NCBI RefSeq assembly: GCF_038066715.1
Contig: NZ_JBBUKT010000002.1
Coordinates: forward strand, 186,001 to 250,000
Direction of reading: 5' to 3'
DNA: 64,000 bases
Origin: Luteolibacter sp. Y139
GTDB lineage: Bacteria > Verrucomicrobiota > Verrucomicrobiia > Verrucomicrobiales > Akkermansiaceae
Part shown: one piece after another, positions 1 through 9,722 of the stretch
Numbering within the stretch: the first letter of the stretch is position 1
Layout of the letters: each line of letters begins with the position of its first letter
Notes under the pieces: model-generated
The model's database searches: none
Told to the model about the DNA's origin: nothing
Seen by the model: only the letters and a program-made list of their open reading frames with translations
Position numbers and translations under genes: made by a program

Positions 1-485
1 GTTTCAACTTCTATGCGCTGGCCGCTGGTTGCGAAGTGGTACCAGTAGAGCAGCATGGATGGAAAGCAGGCGAGCAGCCGGTCGGCGAGCGCGCGAGCAG
101 CCGGTGCGGAGGCTGCGTTTGCGCCGGATGAGGGGAGTTGCTCGGTTTCGAGATTGCCGAGCATGGAGCAGCCGGTGCGGAGGACATCCATGGGGTGGGA
201 GTCCGGCGGGATCTGCTCTAGGACCGAGCGCAGGCCGGGAGGCAGACCGCGGAGAGATCTGAGCTTTGCGGTGTAGGCTGTTAGTTCGGTGGCAGTCGGG
301 AGGCGCTCGTGGATCAGCAGGTGGGCGATCTCCTCGAAGGTTGTTTGGTTGGCCAAGGCACCGATTTCGTAGCCGCGGTAGTGGAGGTCATTGCCGGTGT
401 GGCCTACGGTGCAGATGGCGGTATTGCCCGCGACGACGCCGGAGAGGGCGACGGATTTTTTCGGGGGATGGAGTGGATCGGACAT
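1..485 (-). CDS. prpC: 2-methylcitrate synthase, partial (C-terminal part beyond the left edge)
   Basis: The minus strand from an ATG at 485 reads without a stop to the window edge, giving about 161 codons. The N terminus contains KKSVALSGVVAGNTAICTVG followed by GNDLHYRGYEI, the conserved opening of the citrate/2-methylcitrate synthase family, and then the helical segment FEEIAHLLIHERLPT. The enzyme condenses propionyl-CoA with oxaloacetate in the cytoplasm as the first step of the methylcitrate cycle. The start lies 7 bases after the prpB stop, so the two genes form an operon, and that pairing is why I prefer methylcitrate synthase to ordinary citrate synthase. The catalytic His and Asp residues lie beyond the edge and cannot be checked. 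Confidence 0.88.
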   Translation of the reverse strand, partial: MSDPLHPPKKSVALSGVVAGNTAICTVGHTGNDLHYRGYEIGALANQTTFEEIAHLLIHERLPTATELTAYTAKLRSLRGLPPGLRSVLEQIPPDSHPMDVLRTGCSMLGNLETEQLPSSGANAASAPAARALADRLLACFPSMLLYWYHFATSGQRIEVE

Positions 486-492
486 GGGTTTG

Positions 493-1335
493 TCAGGTGG
501 GAGGTTGGTAGCCCAGGATGTCGTAGAGTTCGGCGCGGGTTTGCATGCGGTCGATCACGGCTTGCTGGGTTCCGTCGCGGCGGATGGCGGAGAATACTTC
601 GAGCGACGCGGCTGCAGCAGCCCGAGATGAGGAGAGGGGATAGAGGACCATGGCGACGCCGGCGTCCTTGAGTTCCCCTAGGGTGAAATAGGGTGTCTGG
701 CCGAACTCTGTTAGGTTGATCAGGACGGGTGCGTCGACAGCGCTTGTGAAGGCGCGGATGTCATCGAGTGAGCGGAGGGCTTCGGCGAAGATCATGTCGG
801 CACCGGCGGCGAGGTAGGCTTTGGCGCGTTCGATGGCGGCGAGGAGGCCTTCGACGGCGGCGGCGTCGGTTCGTGCGATCACGACGAAGCTGTCGTGAGG
901 TTTCCCCGAAACGGCGGCTTCGATGCGGCTGAGCATCTCTTCCGTGGCGACCAGGTGTTTTCCGGGGAGATGGCCGCAGATTTTAGCGGGCACTTGGTCC
1001 TCGATGTGGACGGCTGCTGCACCGGCGGCGGCTATTTCGCGGACGGTCATGGCGGGGTCATCCCAGCCGGTGTCGATGTCGACCAGCAGGGGAAGAGCGA
1101 CACGGCTGGTGATGCGGCGGACGTCGATGAGGACGTCTTCCAACGTTGTCAGCCCGGTGTCGGGGAGGCCGTAGGAGTGATTCGCGACGCCGGCTCCGGA
1201 AAGGTAGAGGGCGCTGAAACCCGCGCGCTGTGCCAGCAGGGCGGCGTAGGCATTCAGGGTGCCGGCAATTTGGAGGGGTGACTCGGCCCGCAGGGCGTCA
1301 CGAAAGCTCGGGCGGGAAACGGGGGCGGGAGTCAC
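493..1335 (-). CDS. prpB: methylisocitrate lyase
   Basis: This 280-residue enzyme cleaves 2-methylisocitrate to pyruvate and succinate, the last step of the methylcitrate cycle for propionate. The ICL/PEPM-type barrel shows FRDALRAESPLQIAGTLNAY near the N terminus, the metal-site stretch PLLVDIDTGW, and the catalytic signature KICGHLPGKHLV with its active-site Cys. I place the start at the GTG at 1335. A longer reading from 1437 would run into the end of the upstream gene at 1409 and adds an unrelated basic extension. prpC follows after 7 bases. No other methylcitrate-cycle gene or PrpR-type regulator is visible in the window. Confidence 0.9.
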   Translation of the reverse strand: MTPAPVSRPSFRDALRAESPLQIAGTLNAYAALLAQRAGFSALYLSGAGVANHSYGLPDTGLTTLEDVLIDVRRITSRVALPLLVDIDTGWDDPAMTVREIAAAGAAAVHIEDQVPAKICGHLPGKHLVATEEMLSRIEAAVSGKPHDSFVVIARTDAAAVEGLLAAIERAKAYLAAGADMIFAEALRSLDDIRAFTSAVDAPVLINLTEFGQTPYFTLGELKDAGVAMVLYPLSSSRAAAAASLEVFSAIRRDGTQQAVIDRMQTRAELYDILGYQPPT

Positions 1336-1408
1336 CCTAGCAGGAAACCGGAAGCATGGTGCGGGAGGCAACCGGAAACTCGTCCGGCTTTGCGGAGCGG
1401 CAGGAGCG

Positions 1409-3220
1409 CTAGTCGTCGTCGAGCACCGTGACGGCAACCGAACGGGTGGTGAGGCCGGAGGCGGTCAGAGAGACCGTCGGGGATTCGTTGAGGAGGTCCG
1501 GGTCATTCACGCCATTGACGGTGACGGTCTGGGAGATGGCGTAGTTCGCGGGCGTGAAGGTGAGGGACGTGGGCGACACGGTGGCAGCGCCGGTGTCAGA
1601 GCTGCCGACATTCACGGTCACGTTGGCGGCGGGTTGGAAAGCCAGACGCACGGTGAAGGTTCCGCTGCCGGCCTCGCCGATAGTGAGGCTGGGGGAGGAG
1701 GTCAGGATGTCTTGCACGTCGTCATCGGTGACGGTCACGCCGACGGTGCCGCTGGTGGCACCGGGCGCCGAGGCGGTGATGGTGACTGACTCGTTGAGGA
1801 GGTCGATGTCCGCGACGCCGCTGACCGTGATGGTCTGGGGTGTGGCGTAGTTTACGGGGGTGAAGGTGAGGGTGGGCGGAGACACCGTGGCGGCGCCGGT
1901 ATCGGAGCTGCCCAGGCTGACGGTGACATTGCTGGAGGGTTGGAAGGCTAGGCGCACGCCGGAGGTTCCAGAGCCTGCCTCGCTGATGGTGATCGAGGTG
2001 GGAGAGATGATCACGGACTGGGTGTCGTCGTCGGTGACGGTCACGTTCACCGTGCCGCTGGTGGCTCCGGGTGCCGAGGCGGTGATGGTGACTGACTCAT
2101 TGAGGAGGTCGATGTCCGCGACGCCGTTGACGGTGATGGTCTGCGGCGTGGCGTAGTTCGCGGGGGTGAAGGTTAGGATGGACGGCGAGACGGTGGCGGC
2201 GGTGGTGTCGGAGCTGCCCAGACTGACGGTGACGTTGCTGGAGGGTTGGAAGGCGAGGCGCACGCCGGAGGTTCCGGAGCCTGCTTCGCTGATCGTGATC
2301 GAGGTGGGGGAAGTGATTAAGGCCTGGGTGTCGTCATCGGTGACGGTGGCGGTAACCGTTTGGCTCCCGAGTCCGGCGGATGAGAGGGTGATGGTGACGG
2401 ACTCGTTGAGCAGGTCCTCATCGGCCACGCCGTTGACGGTCACGGTTTGGAGAGTGGCCCAATTGGTGGTGGTGAAGGTGAGCGATGATGGCGATGCGGT
2501 GGCGGCTGAGGTGTCGGAACTTCCGACCGTGACGGTGGTAGTAGCCGGTGGCTGCGCGGTAAGTCGCACGCCGAAGGTGGTGCTGCCGGCTTCGCCGAGG
2601 GTCACGGAAGCGGTGGAGGTCTCGATGCCGAGGACATCGTCATCGGTGACCGTCACGTCGACGGTGCGGCTGGTGAGTCCGGTCGAGGAGACGGTGACGG
2701 TTACGCTTTCATTGGTGGCGTCGGCATCGGCGACGCCGTTAATGGTGACCGTTTGGAGGATGTTCCAGTTGGCGGTGGTGAACGTTAGGGACGATGGCGA
2801 TGCCGTAGCGGAGGAGGTGTCCGAGCTGCCGAGGGTGACGGTGGTGGTTGCTGCGGGCTGATAGCCGAGGCGGACGCCGAAGGTTCCGCTGCCTGCTTCG
2901 TTGATGCCGAGGCTGGTGACGGTGACCACAATCGAGGGCATGGGCGTTCCGCGGACCCGGAAGAAGCCTCGCACGCCGGAGACTGGCACGGTGGCTTGGA
3001 TGACTCCGTCTGGATCCACGGGGAGCGATGTCCAGTCGGTCCAGCTGGCAGGGGCGAGAGACGATGACCGCTCGATGGTTGCGGTGCTGCCCGGCTCGAG
3101 CTGGATGCAGGTCAGCTCGCCGGTTTTGAGGAACGAGGTGATTTTGGGGCCTTGTTGGGCGGATGCGGGCGCGGCCAAGAGAAGGAGAAGCAAGAGGAGG
3201 AATGCGGGAGGCACCTTCAT
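1409..3220 (-). CDS. secreted Calx-beta-like repeat protein
   Basis: This 603-residue protein starts at the ATG at 3220, which is followed directly by a Leu-rich signal peptide (MKVPPAFLLLLLLLLAAPAS). A module of about 70 residues comes next (ATIERSS, then SWTDW, then GFFRVRG) and resembles the C-terminal module of other secreted proteins in this window. After it come five tandem repeats of about 102 residues. Each has the pattern EAGSGT..VRL..QP, SSDT.AAT.SP..LTFT, TVNGV.D.DLLNES and VTVTDDD. The pattern resembles Calx-beta/cadherin-like extracellular domains with an acidic, probably calcium-binding turn. The protein ends exactly at the last VLDDD, with no anchor. Repeats 3 and 4 are nearly identical, which implies recent internal duplication. 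The function is unknown; a surface or matrix adhesin is likely. Confidence 0.75.
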   Translation of the reverse strand: MKVPPAFLLLLLLLLAAPASAQQGPKITSFLKTGELTCIQLEPGSTATIERSSSLAPASWTDWTSLPVDPDGVIQATVPVSGVRGFFRVRGTPMPSIVVTVTSLGINEAGSGTFGVRLGYQPAATTTVTLGSSDTSSATASPSSLTFTTANWNILQTVTINGVADADATNESVTVTVSSTGLTSRTVDVTVTDDDVLGIETSTASVTLGEAGSTTFGVRLTAQPPATTTVTVGSSDTSAATASPSSLTFTTTNWATLQTVTVNGVADEDLLNESVTITLSSAGLGSQTVTATVTDDDTQALITSPTSITISEAGSGTSGVRLAFQPSSNVTVSLGSSDTTAATVSPSILTFTPANYATPQTITVNGVADIDLLNESVTITASAPGATSGTVNVTVTDDDTQSVIISPTSITISEAGSGTSGVRLAFQPSSNVTVSLGSSDTGAATVSPPTLTFTPVNYATPQTITVSGVADIDLLNESVTITASAPGATSGTVGVTVTDDDVQDILTSSPSLTIGEAGSGTFTVRLAFQPAANVTVNVGSSDTGAATVSPTSLTFTPANYAISQTVTVNGVNDPDLLNESPTVSLTASGLTTRSVAVTVLDDD

Positions 3221-3311
3221 GAAGCCCGGTTCTATCTGAAAATGGGCTGCTTGGCTGTTTGTTTTTGGGGTCAATGACGCGTCGACGGGACGTCGACACC
3301 CCTTAAAAATG

Positions 3312-3343
3312 AAACGGCCCGGGACTTGCGCCCCGGGCCGTTT
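3312..3343 (-). terminator. intrinsic terminator of xylA
   Basis: A perfect 12-bp inverted repeat, AAACGGCCCGGG and CCCGGGCCGTTT, is separated by 8 bases. In the xylA direction the stem is followed by CATTTTTAAG, a U-rich tract. It lies 46 bases past the xylA stop and before the next minus-strand gene, so it probably separates the two transcripts. Confidence 0.85.
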
Positions 3344-3389
3344 GGCACCCGTTGGAAGGTGACGTTTCAGCGGGCAAGCCCGCCTCCGG

Positions 3390-4697
3390 TCACAGAAGGT
3401 CGTTGAGAATGTTTTCCAGCAGTTCCTGGCGGCCGGAGGCGATGACTGGCTCGGGCTGGCTCTTCACCCACTCGGTGAGCTCTTCGAAGCTGGACTTGCC
3501 GGCTTCAATCTTGGCACCGATGTCGGTATCCCAGCTCGAGTAGCGCTTCTTCAGCATGTCGCCGATGCGGCCGTCAGCGCGGACTGCGGCGGCGACCTTG
3601 AGGCCGCGGGCGAAGGCATCCATGCCGCCGATGTGGGCGTGGAAGAGATCGATGGGCTCGTGCGACTCGCGGCGGCGCTTGGCGTCGAAGTTGAGGCCGC
3701 CGGTGGTGAATCCGCCCATTTCGAGGACCTTCAGCATCACCTTGGAGGTGCCGTAGAGGTCGGTCGGGAATTGGTCGGTGTCCCAGCCGAGGAGGGTGTC
3801 GCCTTGGTTTGCGTCGATCGAGCCAAGTGCGTTGGCGGCGAGGGCGACGGTGAGCTCGTGCTCCATCGTGTGACCGGCCAGCGTGGCGTGATTGGTCTCG
3901 ATGTTGAGCTTGAAGTGGTCGAGCAGGCCGTATTCGCGGAGGAAGTTCAAGCACGCGGCCGAGTCGGAGTCGTATTGGTGCGTGGAGGGTTCGCGGGGCT
4001 TGGGCTCGATGTAGAACTGGCCGGTGAAGCCGATCTTCTTGGCGTAATCGACGGCCATGTGCATGAGCGCGGCGAGGTGATCTAGCTCGCGCTTCATGTC
4101 GGTATTCAGCAGAGTGGCGTAGCCTTCGCGGCCACCCCAGAAGGTGTAGCCTTCGCCGCCGAGCTTGTGGGTGGCGTCCATGGCAGCCTTCACCTGCGCG
4201 CAGCCGTAGGCGAACACGCGGGCATCCGGCGAGGTGCCGGCACCCTGCGAGTAGCGCGGGTGGGAGAAGAGGCAGGCGGTGCCCCAGAGGAGCTTCTTGC
4301 CGGTGGCCTTTTGCAGGCCGCCGAGGTGATCGACGACGGCGTTCAGGGCTTCGGTCGACTTGATAAAGTCATTGAGTTCCGGCGCGATGTCGCGGTCGTG
4401 GAAGCAGTAGTAGTCGATATCGATCTTATCAAGGAACTCGAAGAAGACGTCGGCGCGCTTCTTGGCGTTGTCGACCGAGTCGGAGTAGTCATCCCAGGGC
4501 ATCACCGCGGTGCCGCCGCCGAAGGGGTCGGACAGGCTATTGCGCATCACGTGCCAGTAGGCGGCACCGAAGCGCATGTGATCGCGCATGGATTTCCCTT
4601 CGATGAGCTCGTCGGGATTGTAGTGTTTGAAAGCAAGCGGGTTCTTCGACTTGGGACCTTCGTAGGCGATCTTGGGAATCTCAGGGAAATGAGCCAT
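3390..4697 (-). CDS. xylA: xylose isomerase
   Basis: This 435-residue cytoplasmic enzyme interconverts D-xylose and D-xylulose. The length and full-length similarity fit the family. Visible signatures are [10 protein letters not shown] with the catalytic His, [23 protein letters not shown], the metal-site stretch [30 protein letters not shown], and [20 protein letters not shown]. The start is the ATG at 4697 ([14 protein letters not shown]). Upstream in-frame codons are basic, unlike the family, and run into the divergent promoter region. No xylulokinase or xylose transporter is adjacent, so xylA stands alone here. It is transcribed divergently from the CotH-type gene and ends at a strong intrinsic terminator. 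Confidence 0.96.
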   Translation of the reverse strand: MAHFPEIPKIAYEGPKSKNPLAFKHYNPDELIEGKSMRDHMRFGAAYWHVMRNSLSDPFGGGTAVMPWDDYSDSVDNAKKRADVFFEFLDKIDIDYYCFHDRDIAPELNDFIKSTEALNAVVDHLGGLQKATGKKLLWGTACLFSHPRYSQGAGTSPDARVFAYGCAQVKAAMDATHKLGGEGYTFWGGREGYATLLNTDMKRELDHLAALMHMAVDYAKKIGFTGQFYIEPKPREPSTHQYDSDSAACLNFLREYGLLDHFKLNIETNHATLAGHTMEHELTVALAANALGSIDANQGDTLLGWDTDQFPTDLYGTSKVMLKVLEMGGFTTGGLNFDAKRRRESHEPIDLFHAHIGGMDAFARGLKVAAAVRADGRIGDMLKKRYSSWDTDIGAKIEAGKSSFEELTEWVKSQPEPVIASGRQELLENILNDLL

Positions 4698-4885
4698 GGG
4701 TGAGTTCGCCAATACGCGCTCGGCGGGGGCTCGTCCACCTCGGAATTGTGTATGTTTGCGATTGGGGTGTCGCCCCAATCACCCCGCGGGGAGGATTTCG
4801 GCCATGCAGAGGCGCTAAACCGGCCTTGCTCCTGCGACGTGGAAATCAAAGCCTCCCTAAAGATCCAAAGATAGAGTCCCCATTA
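4698..4885. promoter_or_regulatory. divergent intergenic region of xylA and the CotH-type gene, with a hairpin
   Basis: This 188-base gap must hold both divergent promoters. It contains an 8-bp inverted repeat with a 5-base loop (GATTGGGG at 4760-4767, CCCCAATC at 4773-4780). The repeat could be an operator or a leader hairpin of either gene. I see no convincing -35/-10 pair. Confidence 0.4.
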
Positions 4886-7800
4886 ATGCCCCTCATTCGA
4901 CTGTATTTCAGCCTCTTTTTGGTGACATTTCTGCCATTGAAGGCGGATCCGGTGATCAGCGAGTTTTGCGCCAGCAACCAGAGCGGGCTGCGGGACGAGA
5001 ACGGCGATCGTCCGGATTGGGTGGAAATTTACAATCCTGACGCGACGTCGGCGGACCTCACAAACTGGTATCTGACCGACAATGCGACGGAGAAGACCAA
5101 GTGGCGTTTCCCGGCGGTGACGATCGCTCCGGGCGGGCGGTTGGTGGTGTTTGCGTCGGGGAAGGACCGCCGGGTGGCGGGGCAGCCCTTGCACACGAAT
5201 TTCTCGCTGTCTGCCGACGGGGAATACCTGGGGCTGATCAAGGCGAACGGGATCGGGGTGGTATCCCACTACTCGCCGACCTATCCGCCGCAGTTCGCGG
5301 ATATCTCCTATGGGCTGCCGTCCAATACCACGCAAACGACGCTGGTTGCGGAAAACGCCACGAGCCAGTGGATCGTGCCCACTTCGGCGAGCAGTCCAGC
5401 CGCGACCTGGAAAGATCCGGCTTACATTCCGACCGGGTGGACCTCGTCTGCGATGGGCCTCGGCTATGACCGGGACGTCAATGGGGTGAACTACACCACG
5501 CAGATCGGAGGGAACACGGATTCGGCGATGACGGCGGCGAATAACTCGTCGTGCTATGTGCGGGTTCCCTTCACAAAGGCGGCGGGCAGCACGGTGGCGA
5601 GCCTGATGCTGCGGGTGAAGTATGACGATGGCTTTGCGGTGTGGTTGAACGGCCAGCCCTTGCTTTCGGGCGGGACGCAAGTCCGGCGCAATGCTCCCAA
5701 TCCGCTGGCATGGAATAGCAACGCGACCGCGGCGCATGCGGATGCGGCGGCGGAGGTCTTCGAGGATTTCAATGTGACCGAAAGCGCCAACCTGCTGGTG
5801 GATGGCAACAACGTGCTGGCATTCCATTTCTTCAATCGTCAGGCGAACACGACGGATGCCTTCCTGCGGGCGGCGCTGGTGGCGGATGTGAACTTGCCAG
5901 GCAATGCGCCGGCTCCCGGGTATTTCTCTACGCCCACGCCTGGCGCGGCAAATTCCGGGGTGTCGGGGCTGGTGATTCCGCAGCTGGTCACCTTCTCAAA
6001 GGATGCGGGCACCTATACCACGAACTTCAACCTTACGCTGTCCGGCTCGATTTCCGGGCAGCAGATCCGCTACACGACCGACGGGAGCATGCCGACCGCG
6101 GCATCGACGCATTACAGCGGCGGCTTCCAGATCAACAACAGCACGGTGGTGCGGGCCCGCATCTATGATCCGGTGACCGGTGCACTCGGCTTTGTGTCCG
6201 CGGCGAGCTACGAGAAGCTGGACACCACCCTGTCCAACTACAAGTCGGCCGGTGCTGCCTTCAAATCATCCTTGCCAGTGGTGGTGCTCAACAACCGGGG
6301 CATCGGCGAGATTCCCAATGACAATGTCGCCCGCAGCGCGCGGCTGCAGGTCTATGACCGGGATGCGACGGGGTATTCCTCGCTGGCGGCCGGCTCGGTT
6401 CCGTCGCTGACCCGGAACGTGAACGTGAAGCTCCGGGGCAGCAGTTCCTCGAGCTTTCCCAAGAAGTCGTATGGCATCGAGTTCCTCGACGAGAGCGACG
6501 CGGAGTCGGATGCGGGGATGCTCGGCATGCCGGAGGGTTCCGACTGGGCGCTGATCAGCTGCTATGATTTCGACCGGGCCTTCATGCGCAACGCATGGAT
6601 CTACGAGATGAGCCGGCGGGCGGGGCGCTGGTCGCCGCGTACGCGGTTGGTGGAGGTTTATTTCAATCAGGATGGCGACACGCTGGAATATGGGGACTAC
6701 CGCGGTGTCTACATCCTCTGCGAGACGATCCGCCGCGGCAGCGATCGCGTCGATATCGCCGGTCTGGAGCCGGGGGACGTGACCAGCCCGAATGTGACGG
6801 GCGGCTACATCTTCAAGGTGGATCGCAAGGACACCGATGAGTTCTCGTGGAGGACGACTAGGGCCCTGCCTCTTTCCGGCACCGGTGGCGATGGCCTGGT
6901 GATTTATCGTCCGAAGCTTCCCGATCTGCCGACGCAGCAGTCGTCGTATCTGGTAAACTACTTCCAGACCTTCGAGAACACCTTGTTCAATGAAGCGGCG
7001 GCCAGCTTCAGCAGCCGGAATTACCGCTCATACATCGACTCCGCTTCCTGGGCGGATCACAATATCTTCTGCTCGATGACGAAGAACGTCGATGCCCTTC
7101 GACTGAGCGCTTACATGTACAAGGATCGCGGCGGGGTGATGGTGGCGGGTCCACTGTGGGACTTCGACCGCTCGGCGAACTCCACGGATGCTCGTGACGA
7201 CGTTACCACGACGTGGGTGGGCACCAGCGACGCAACGAACTACTTCACGTATGGGTGGTGGGAGAAGCTGTTTGCGGATGTCGAGTTCCGGCAGCTCTAC
7301 GTGGACCGCTGGCAAGCGATGCGCCGTGGCTCGCTTTCCACCGCAAGTTTCCAAGCACTGCTCGATGGCTACCTTGCCGAGTTCAAGACGGCGGATGCGG
7401 AGAACCCGGCGATGCGGGATTACGCCAAGTGGTATGGTTCGGCGACCTCGAACAATATCACGACCGAGACCAACAACCTGAAGTCCTGGCTGGCGAGCCG
7501 TGCCGCGTGGATCGACTCGCTGTTCGCTGTGCCGCCGGTGATTGTGCGTCCGCCGAGCGTGGTGACGGCAGGCGATACGACGACGATCACAGTGCCTCCG
7601 GGTACGACGGTTTACTACACCGTCGATGGCAGCGATCCACGCGCGACCGGTGGCGGAACGTCTCCGACCGCCACTGCCTACAATGGCACGGCGATCCCGA
7701 TTCCCGCGACGCGTTTGATCAAGGCACGCACTCTTCGCACGGGCAGCTTTGCCACGCCGGCGACCAACTGGAGCGGTCCGGTGGAGGCGCTTTATCTGGT

Positions 7801-9712
7801 GGATGAAGCTTACGCTGCCGCGTCCAACCTGCGGATCAGCGCGGTAAACTATCATCCGCTGGAGCCGACGGCGGCCGAGTCGGCGGCGCGTCCGGGGATT
7901 ACCGGTAGTGACTTCGAATGGATCGAGCTCAAGAACGTCTCGGGCACACCGGTGAATCTGGACGGTGTGTCCTTGGCAGAGGGAGAACCGGTCGCAGCGG
8001 TGACGCTGGGGCCCTTCACGCTCGCACCCGGCGAACGGGCGCTGGTGGTGAAGGATCCGGCGGCCTTTGCCCTGCGCTATGGCAGTACGGCAGCGGCAAG
8101 GATTGCCGGACGATGGACGGGCGACGGGAGCATGAGCAATAGCGGTGAAGGAATCACCCTGCTCGACCGGGCTGGCCTAGCCATCGCGGTCTTCGAGTAC
8201 GGTGATGGTGGCAGTTGGCCGGGTCGCGCCGACGGGTCGGGGAGTGCCTTGGAATACGTGGGTGCCGGATGGACCACGGTGGACTACGAGAACCCTGCAA
8301 ACTGGAATTCCAGCAAGGCGGTTCATGGAAGTCCTGGCATCAATGTGGCCGGCGCGGCTTCGACGGTCGTGATCAACGAGATCCTCGCCAACCCCTCGTC
8401 GCCGCAGCTTGATCAGATCGAGCTCTTCAATGCCGGTGCGAGTCCGGTCAACATCGGGGGCTGGTATCTTAGCAATGCCGATGCCCTGACGGAGACGGAC
8501 TACCGGCAGTACCGCATTCCGAATGGCACGATCATTCCTGCGGGTGGGTATCTCGTTTTCAGCGAGACGCAGTTCAATCCGAATGGCTCGTGGAATCCAT
8601 CGCCCGGCACGCCCGGGGTCGGGGAGTTTTCGCTGGATGGCTATCGAGGTGGTTCGTTGTGGCTGATCTCGGCCGATCCGGTGAGCGGGAAGCTTTATAA
8701 CTTCGAGCAGAAGGAGGACTTGACGCCGGTGTCGGCTGGGATTGCCTACGGTCGTTCGCCGAATGGCAGCGGTAGCTTGAAGCTGCTGGCGGTGTTCACG
8801 CCGGGGGCGGCGAACAGCGCGGCGCGAGTGGGGCCGGTGCAGGCGACTGAAATCCACTACTATCCATCCGGCACGACGCCGGAATTTGTTGAGCTTTCGA
8901 ATACCGGCGCTGCCACCGAATCGCTGGATGGCTGGACGCTGCGTGGGGATGTGGATTTCGACTTTCCGGCGGGATTCACGATCGCCCCGGCTGAAGCGAT
9001 TGTGATGGTGGCTTTCGATCCTGCGCTCCAGCCGAGCCTGGCCACGTCTTTCCGCAGCCAGTATGGGGTGGCTGCGGGTGTCCGGCTGATTGGTCCATGG
9101 TCGGCGGCCGATAGTCTCGGTGATACGGGTGGGACGGTGCGCCTGCGACGCAAGGTGGCAGCGCCGCCGGATGAGCCGGGCTTTATCGGTCTGATGATCG
9201 AGGATGAGGTGAACTACCTCGCGCAAGCGCCGTGGCCAACGACGGCGTCGGGCACCGGCTCATCGATCCGTCGGGTGAGTGTCCGCAAGGAAGGCAGTGA
9301 TCCCACTGCATGGACGGCTGCGACGCCGGCTCCGGGTAGTGGTGTGCTCGGCTACTATGCGTGGCGTTTGGCGAATCTCGGTGCAGGACCTACCGGTGAA
9401 CCAACAGCGGATCCGGATCGGGACGGACTCGCGAATTTCGTGGAGTATCTGATGGGCAGCAACCCTTCCTCACGGAACTCGCTGGCTTCCGGTATCGATG
9501 GCAGTGGCTTGAAGTTCGAGCTGAACTACACGCTGCGACGAGATCGTGATGACGGTGTGCTTTCAGCGACCCAATCGACGGACTTGAACGTGTGGGTGCC
9601 TGCGGCCAATGACGAGATGATCTCGACGGATGGCGTCACGGAACAACGTCGTGCATGGTTGCCGCTCGGAGGAAAGGGCTACCTCCGGCTTGAAGCGTCC
9701 GAAGTTCCCTAA
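4886..9712 (+). CDS. giant secreted CotH-kinase / lamin-tail-domain protein
   Basis: This 1608-residue protein starts with a signal peptide (MPLIRLYFSLFLVTFLPLKA) at the ATG at 4886. A first lamin-tail domain covers about residues 22-150 (ISEFCASNQSG, then PDWVEIYNP). A chitobiase-C-like module lies near 370-420 (IRYTTDGSMPTAAS). The CotH-type kinase domain spans about 460-830, with NVKLRGSSSSSFPKKSYGIE, WALISCYDFDRAFMRNAW, RGVYILCE and GPLWDFDRS. Three more lamin-tail domains lie near 975-1120, 1160-1310 and 1313-1450. The C terminus has a DPDRDGLANFVEYLMGSNP calcium-type loop and ends in YLRLEASEVP. Spore-coat CotH proteins are atypical kinases; an extracellular version here could modify secreted proteins, which is inference. 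The gene is convergent with the ABC permease, with 10 bases between stops. Confidence 0.85.
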   Translation: MPLIRLYFSLFLVTFLPLKADPVISEFCASNQSGLRDENGDRPDWVEIYNPDATSADLTNWYLTDNATEKTKWRFPAVTIAPGGRLVVFASGKDRRVAGQPLHTNFSLSADGEYLGLIKANGIGVVSHYSPTYPPQFADISYGLPSNTTQTTLVAENATSQWIVPTSASSPAATWKDPAYIPTGWTSSAMGLGYDRDVNGVNYTTQIGGNTDSAMTAANNSSCYVRVPFTKAAGSTVASLMLRVKYDDGFAVWLNGQPLLSGGTQVRRNAPNPLAWNSNATAAHADAAAEVFEDFNVTESANLLVDGNNVLAFHFFNRQANTTDAFLRAALVADVNLPGNAPAPGYFSTPTPGAANSGVSGLVIPQLVTFSKDAGTYTTNFNLTLSGSISGQQIRYTTDGSMPTAASTHYSGGFQINNSTVVRARIYDPVTGALGFVSAASYEKLDTTLSNYKSAGAAFKSSLPVVVLNNRGIGEIPNDNVARSARLQVYDRDATGYSSLAAGSVPSLTRNVNVKLRGSSSSSFPKKSYGIEFLDESDAESDAGMLGMPEGSDWALISCYDFDRAFMRNAWIYEMSRRAGRWSPRTRLVEVYFNQDGDTLEYGDYRGVYILCETIRRGSDRVDIAGLEPGDVTSPNVTGGYIFKVDRKDTDEFSWRTTRALPLSGTGGDGLVIYRPKLPDLPTQQSSYLVNYFQTFENTLFNEAAASFSSRNYRSYIDSASWADHNIFCSMTKNVDALRLSAYMYKDRGGVMVAGPLWDFDRSANSTDARDDVTTTWVGTSDATNYFTYGWWEKLFADVEFRQLYVDRWQAMRRGSLSTASFQALLDGYLAEFKTADAENPAMRDYAKWYGSATSNNITTETNNLKSWLASRAAWIDSLFAVPPVIVRPPSVVTAGDTTTITVPPGTTVYYTVDGSDPRATGGGTSPTATAYNGTAIPIPATRLIKARTLRTGSFATPATNWSGPVEALYLVDEAYAAASNLRISAVNYHPLEPTAAESAARPGITGSDFEWIELKNVSGTPVNLDGVSLAEGEPVAAVTLGPFTLAPGERALVVKDPAAFALRYGSTAAARIAGRWTGDGSMSNSGEGITLLDRAGLAIAVFEYGDGGSWPGRADGSGSALEYVGAGWTTVDYENPANWNSSKAVHGSPGINVAGAASTVVINEILANPSSPQLDQIELFNAGASPVNIGGWYLSNADALTETDYRQYRIPNGTIIPAGGYLVFSETQFNPNGSWNPSPGTPGVGEFSLDGYRGGSLWLISADPVSGKLYNFEQKEDLTPVSAGIAYGRSPNGSGSLKLLAVFTPGAANSAARVGPVQATEIHYYPSGTTPEFVELSNTGAATESLDGWTLRGDVDFDFPAGFTIAPAEAIVMVAFDPALQPSLATSFRSQYGVAAGVRLIGPWSAADSLGDTGGTVRLRRKVAAPPDEPGFIGLMIEDEVNYLAQAPWPTTASGTGSSIRRVSVRKEGSDPTAWTAATPAPGSGVLGYYAWRLANLGAGPTGEPTADPDRDGLANFVEYLMGSNPSSRNSLASGIDGSGLKFELNYTLRRDRDDGVLSATQSTDLNVWVPAANDEMISTDGVTEQRRAWLPLGGKGYLRLEASEVP

Positions 9713-9722
9713 CCGGATTCAC

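Noticed and set aside
1336-1437. Longer N terminus of methylisocitrate lyase from 1437
   Set aside because: It would overlap the upstream gene and add residues unlike the family; the GTG at 1335 fits better.
1412-2940. Regular 306-base repeats as a possible non-coding satellite
   Set aside because: They encode in-frame Calx-beta-like domains.
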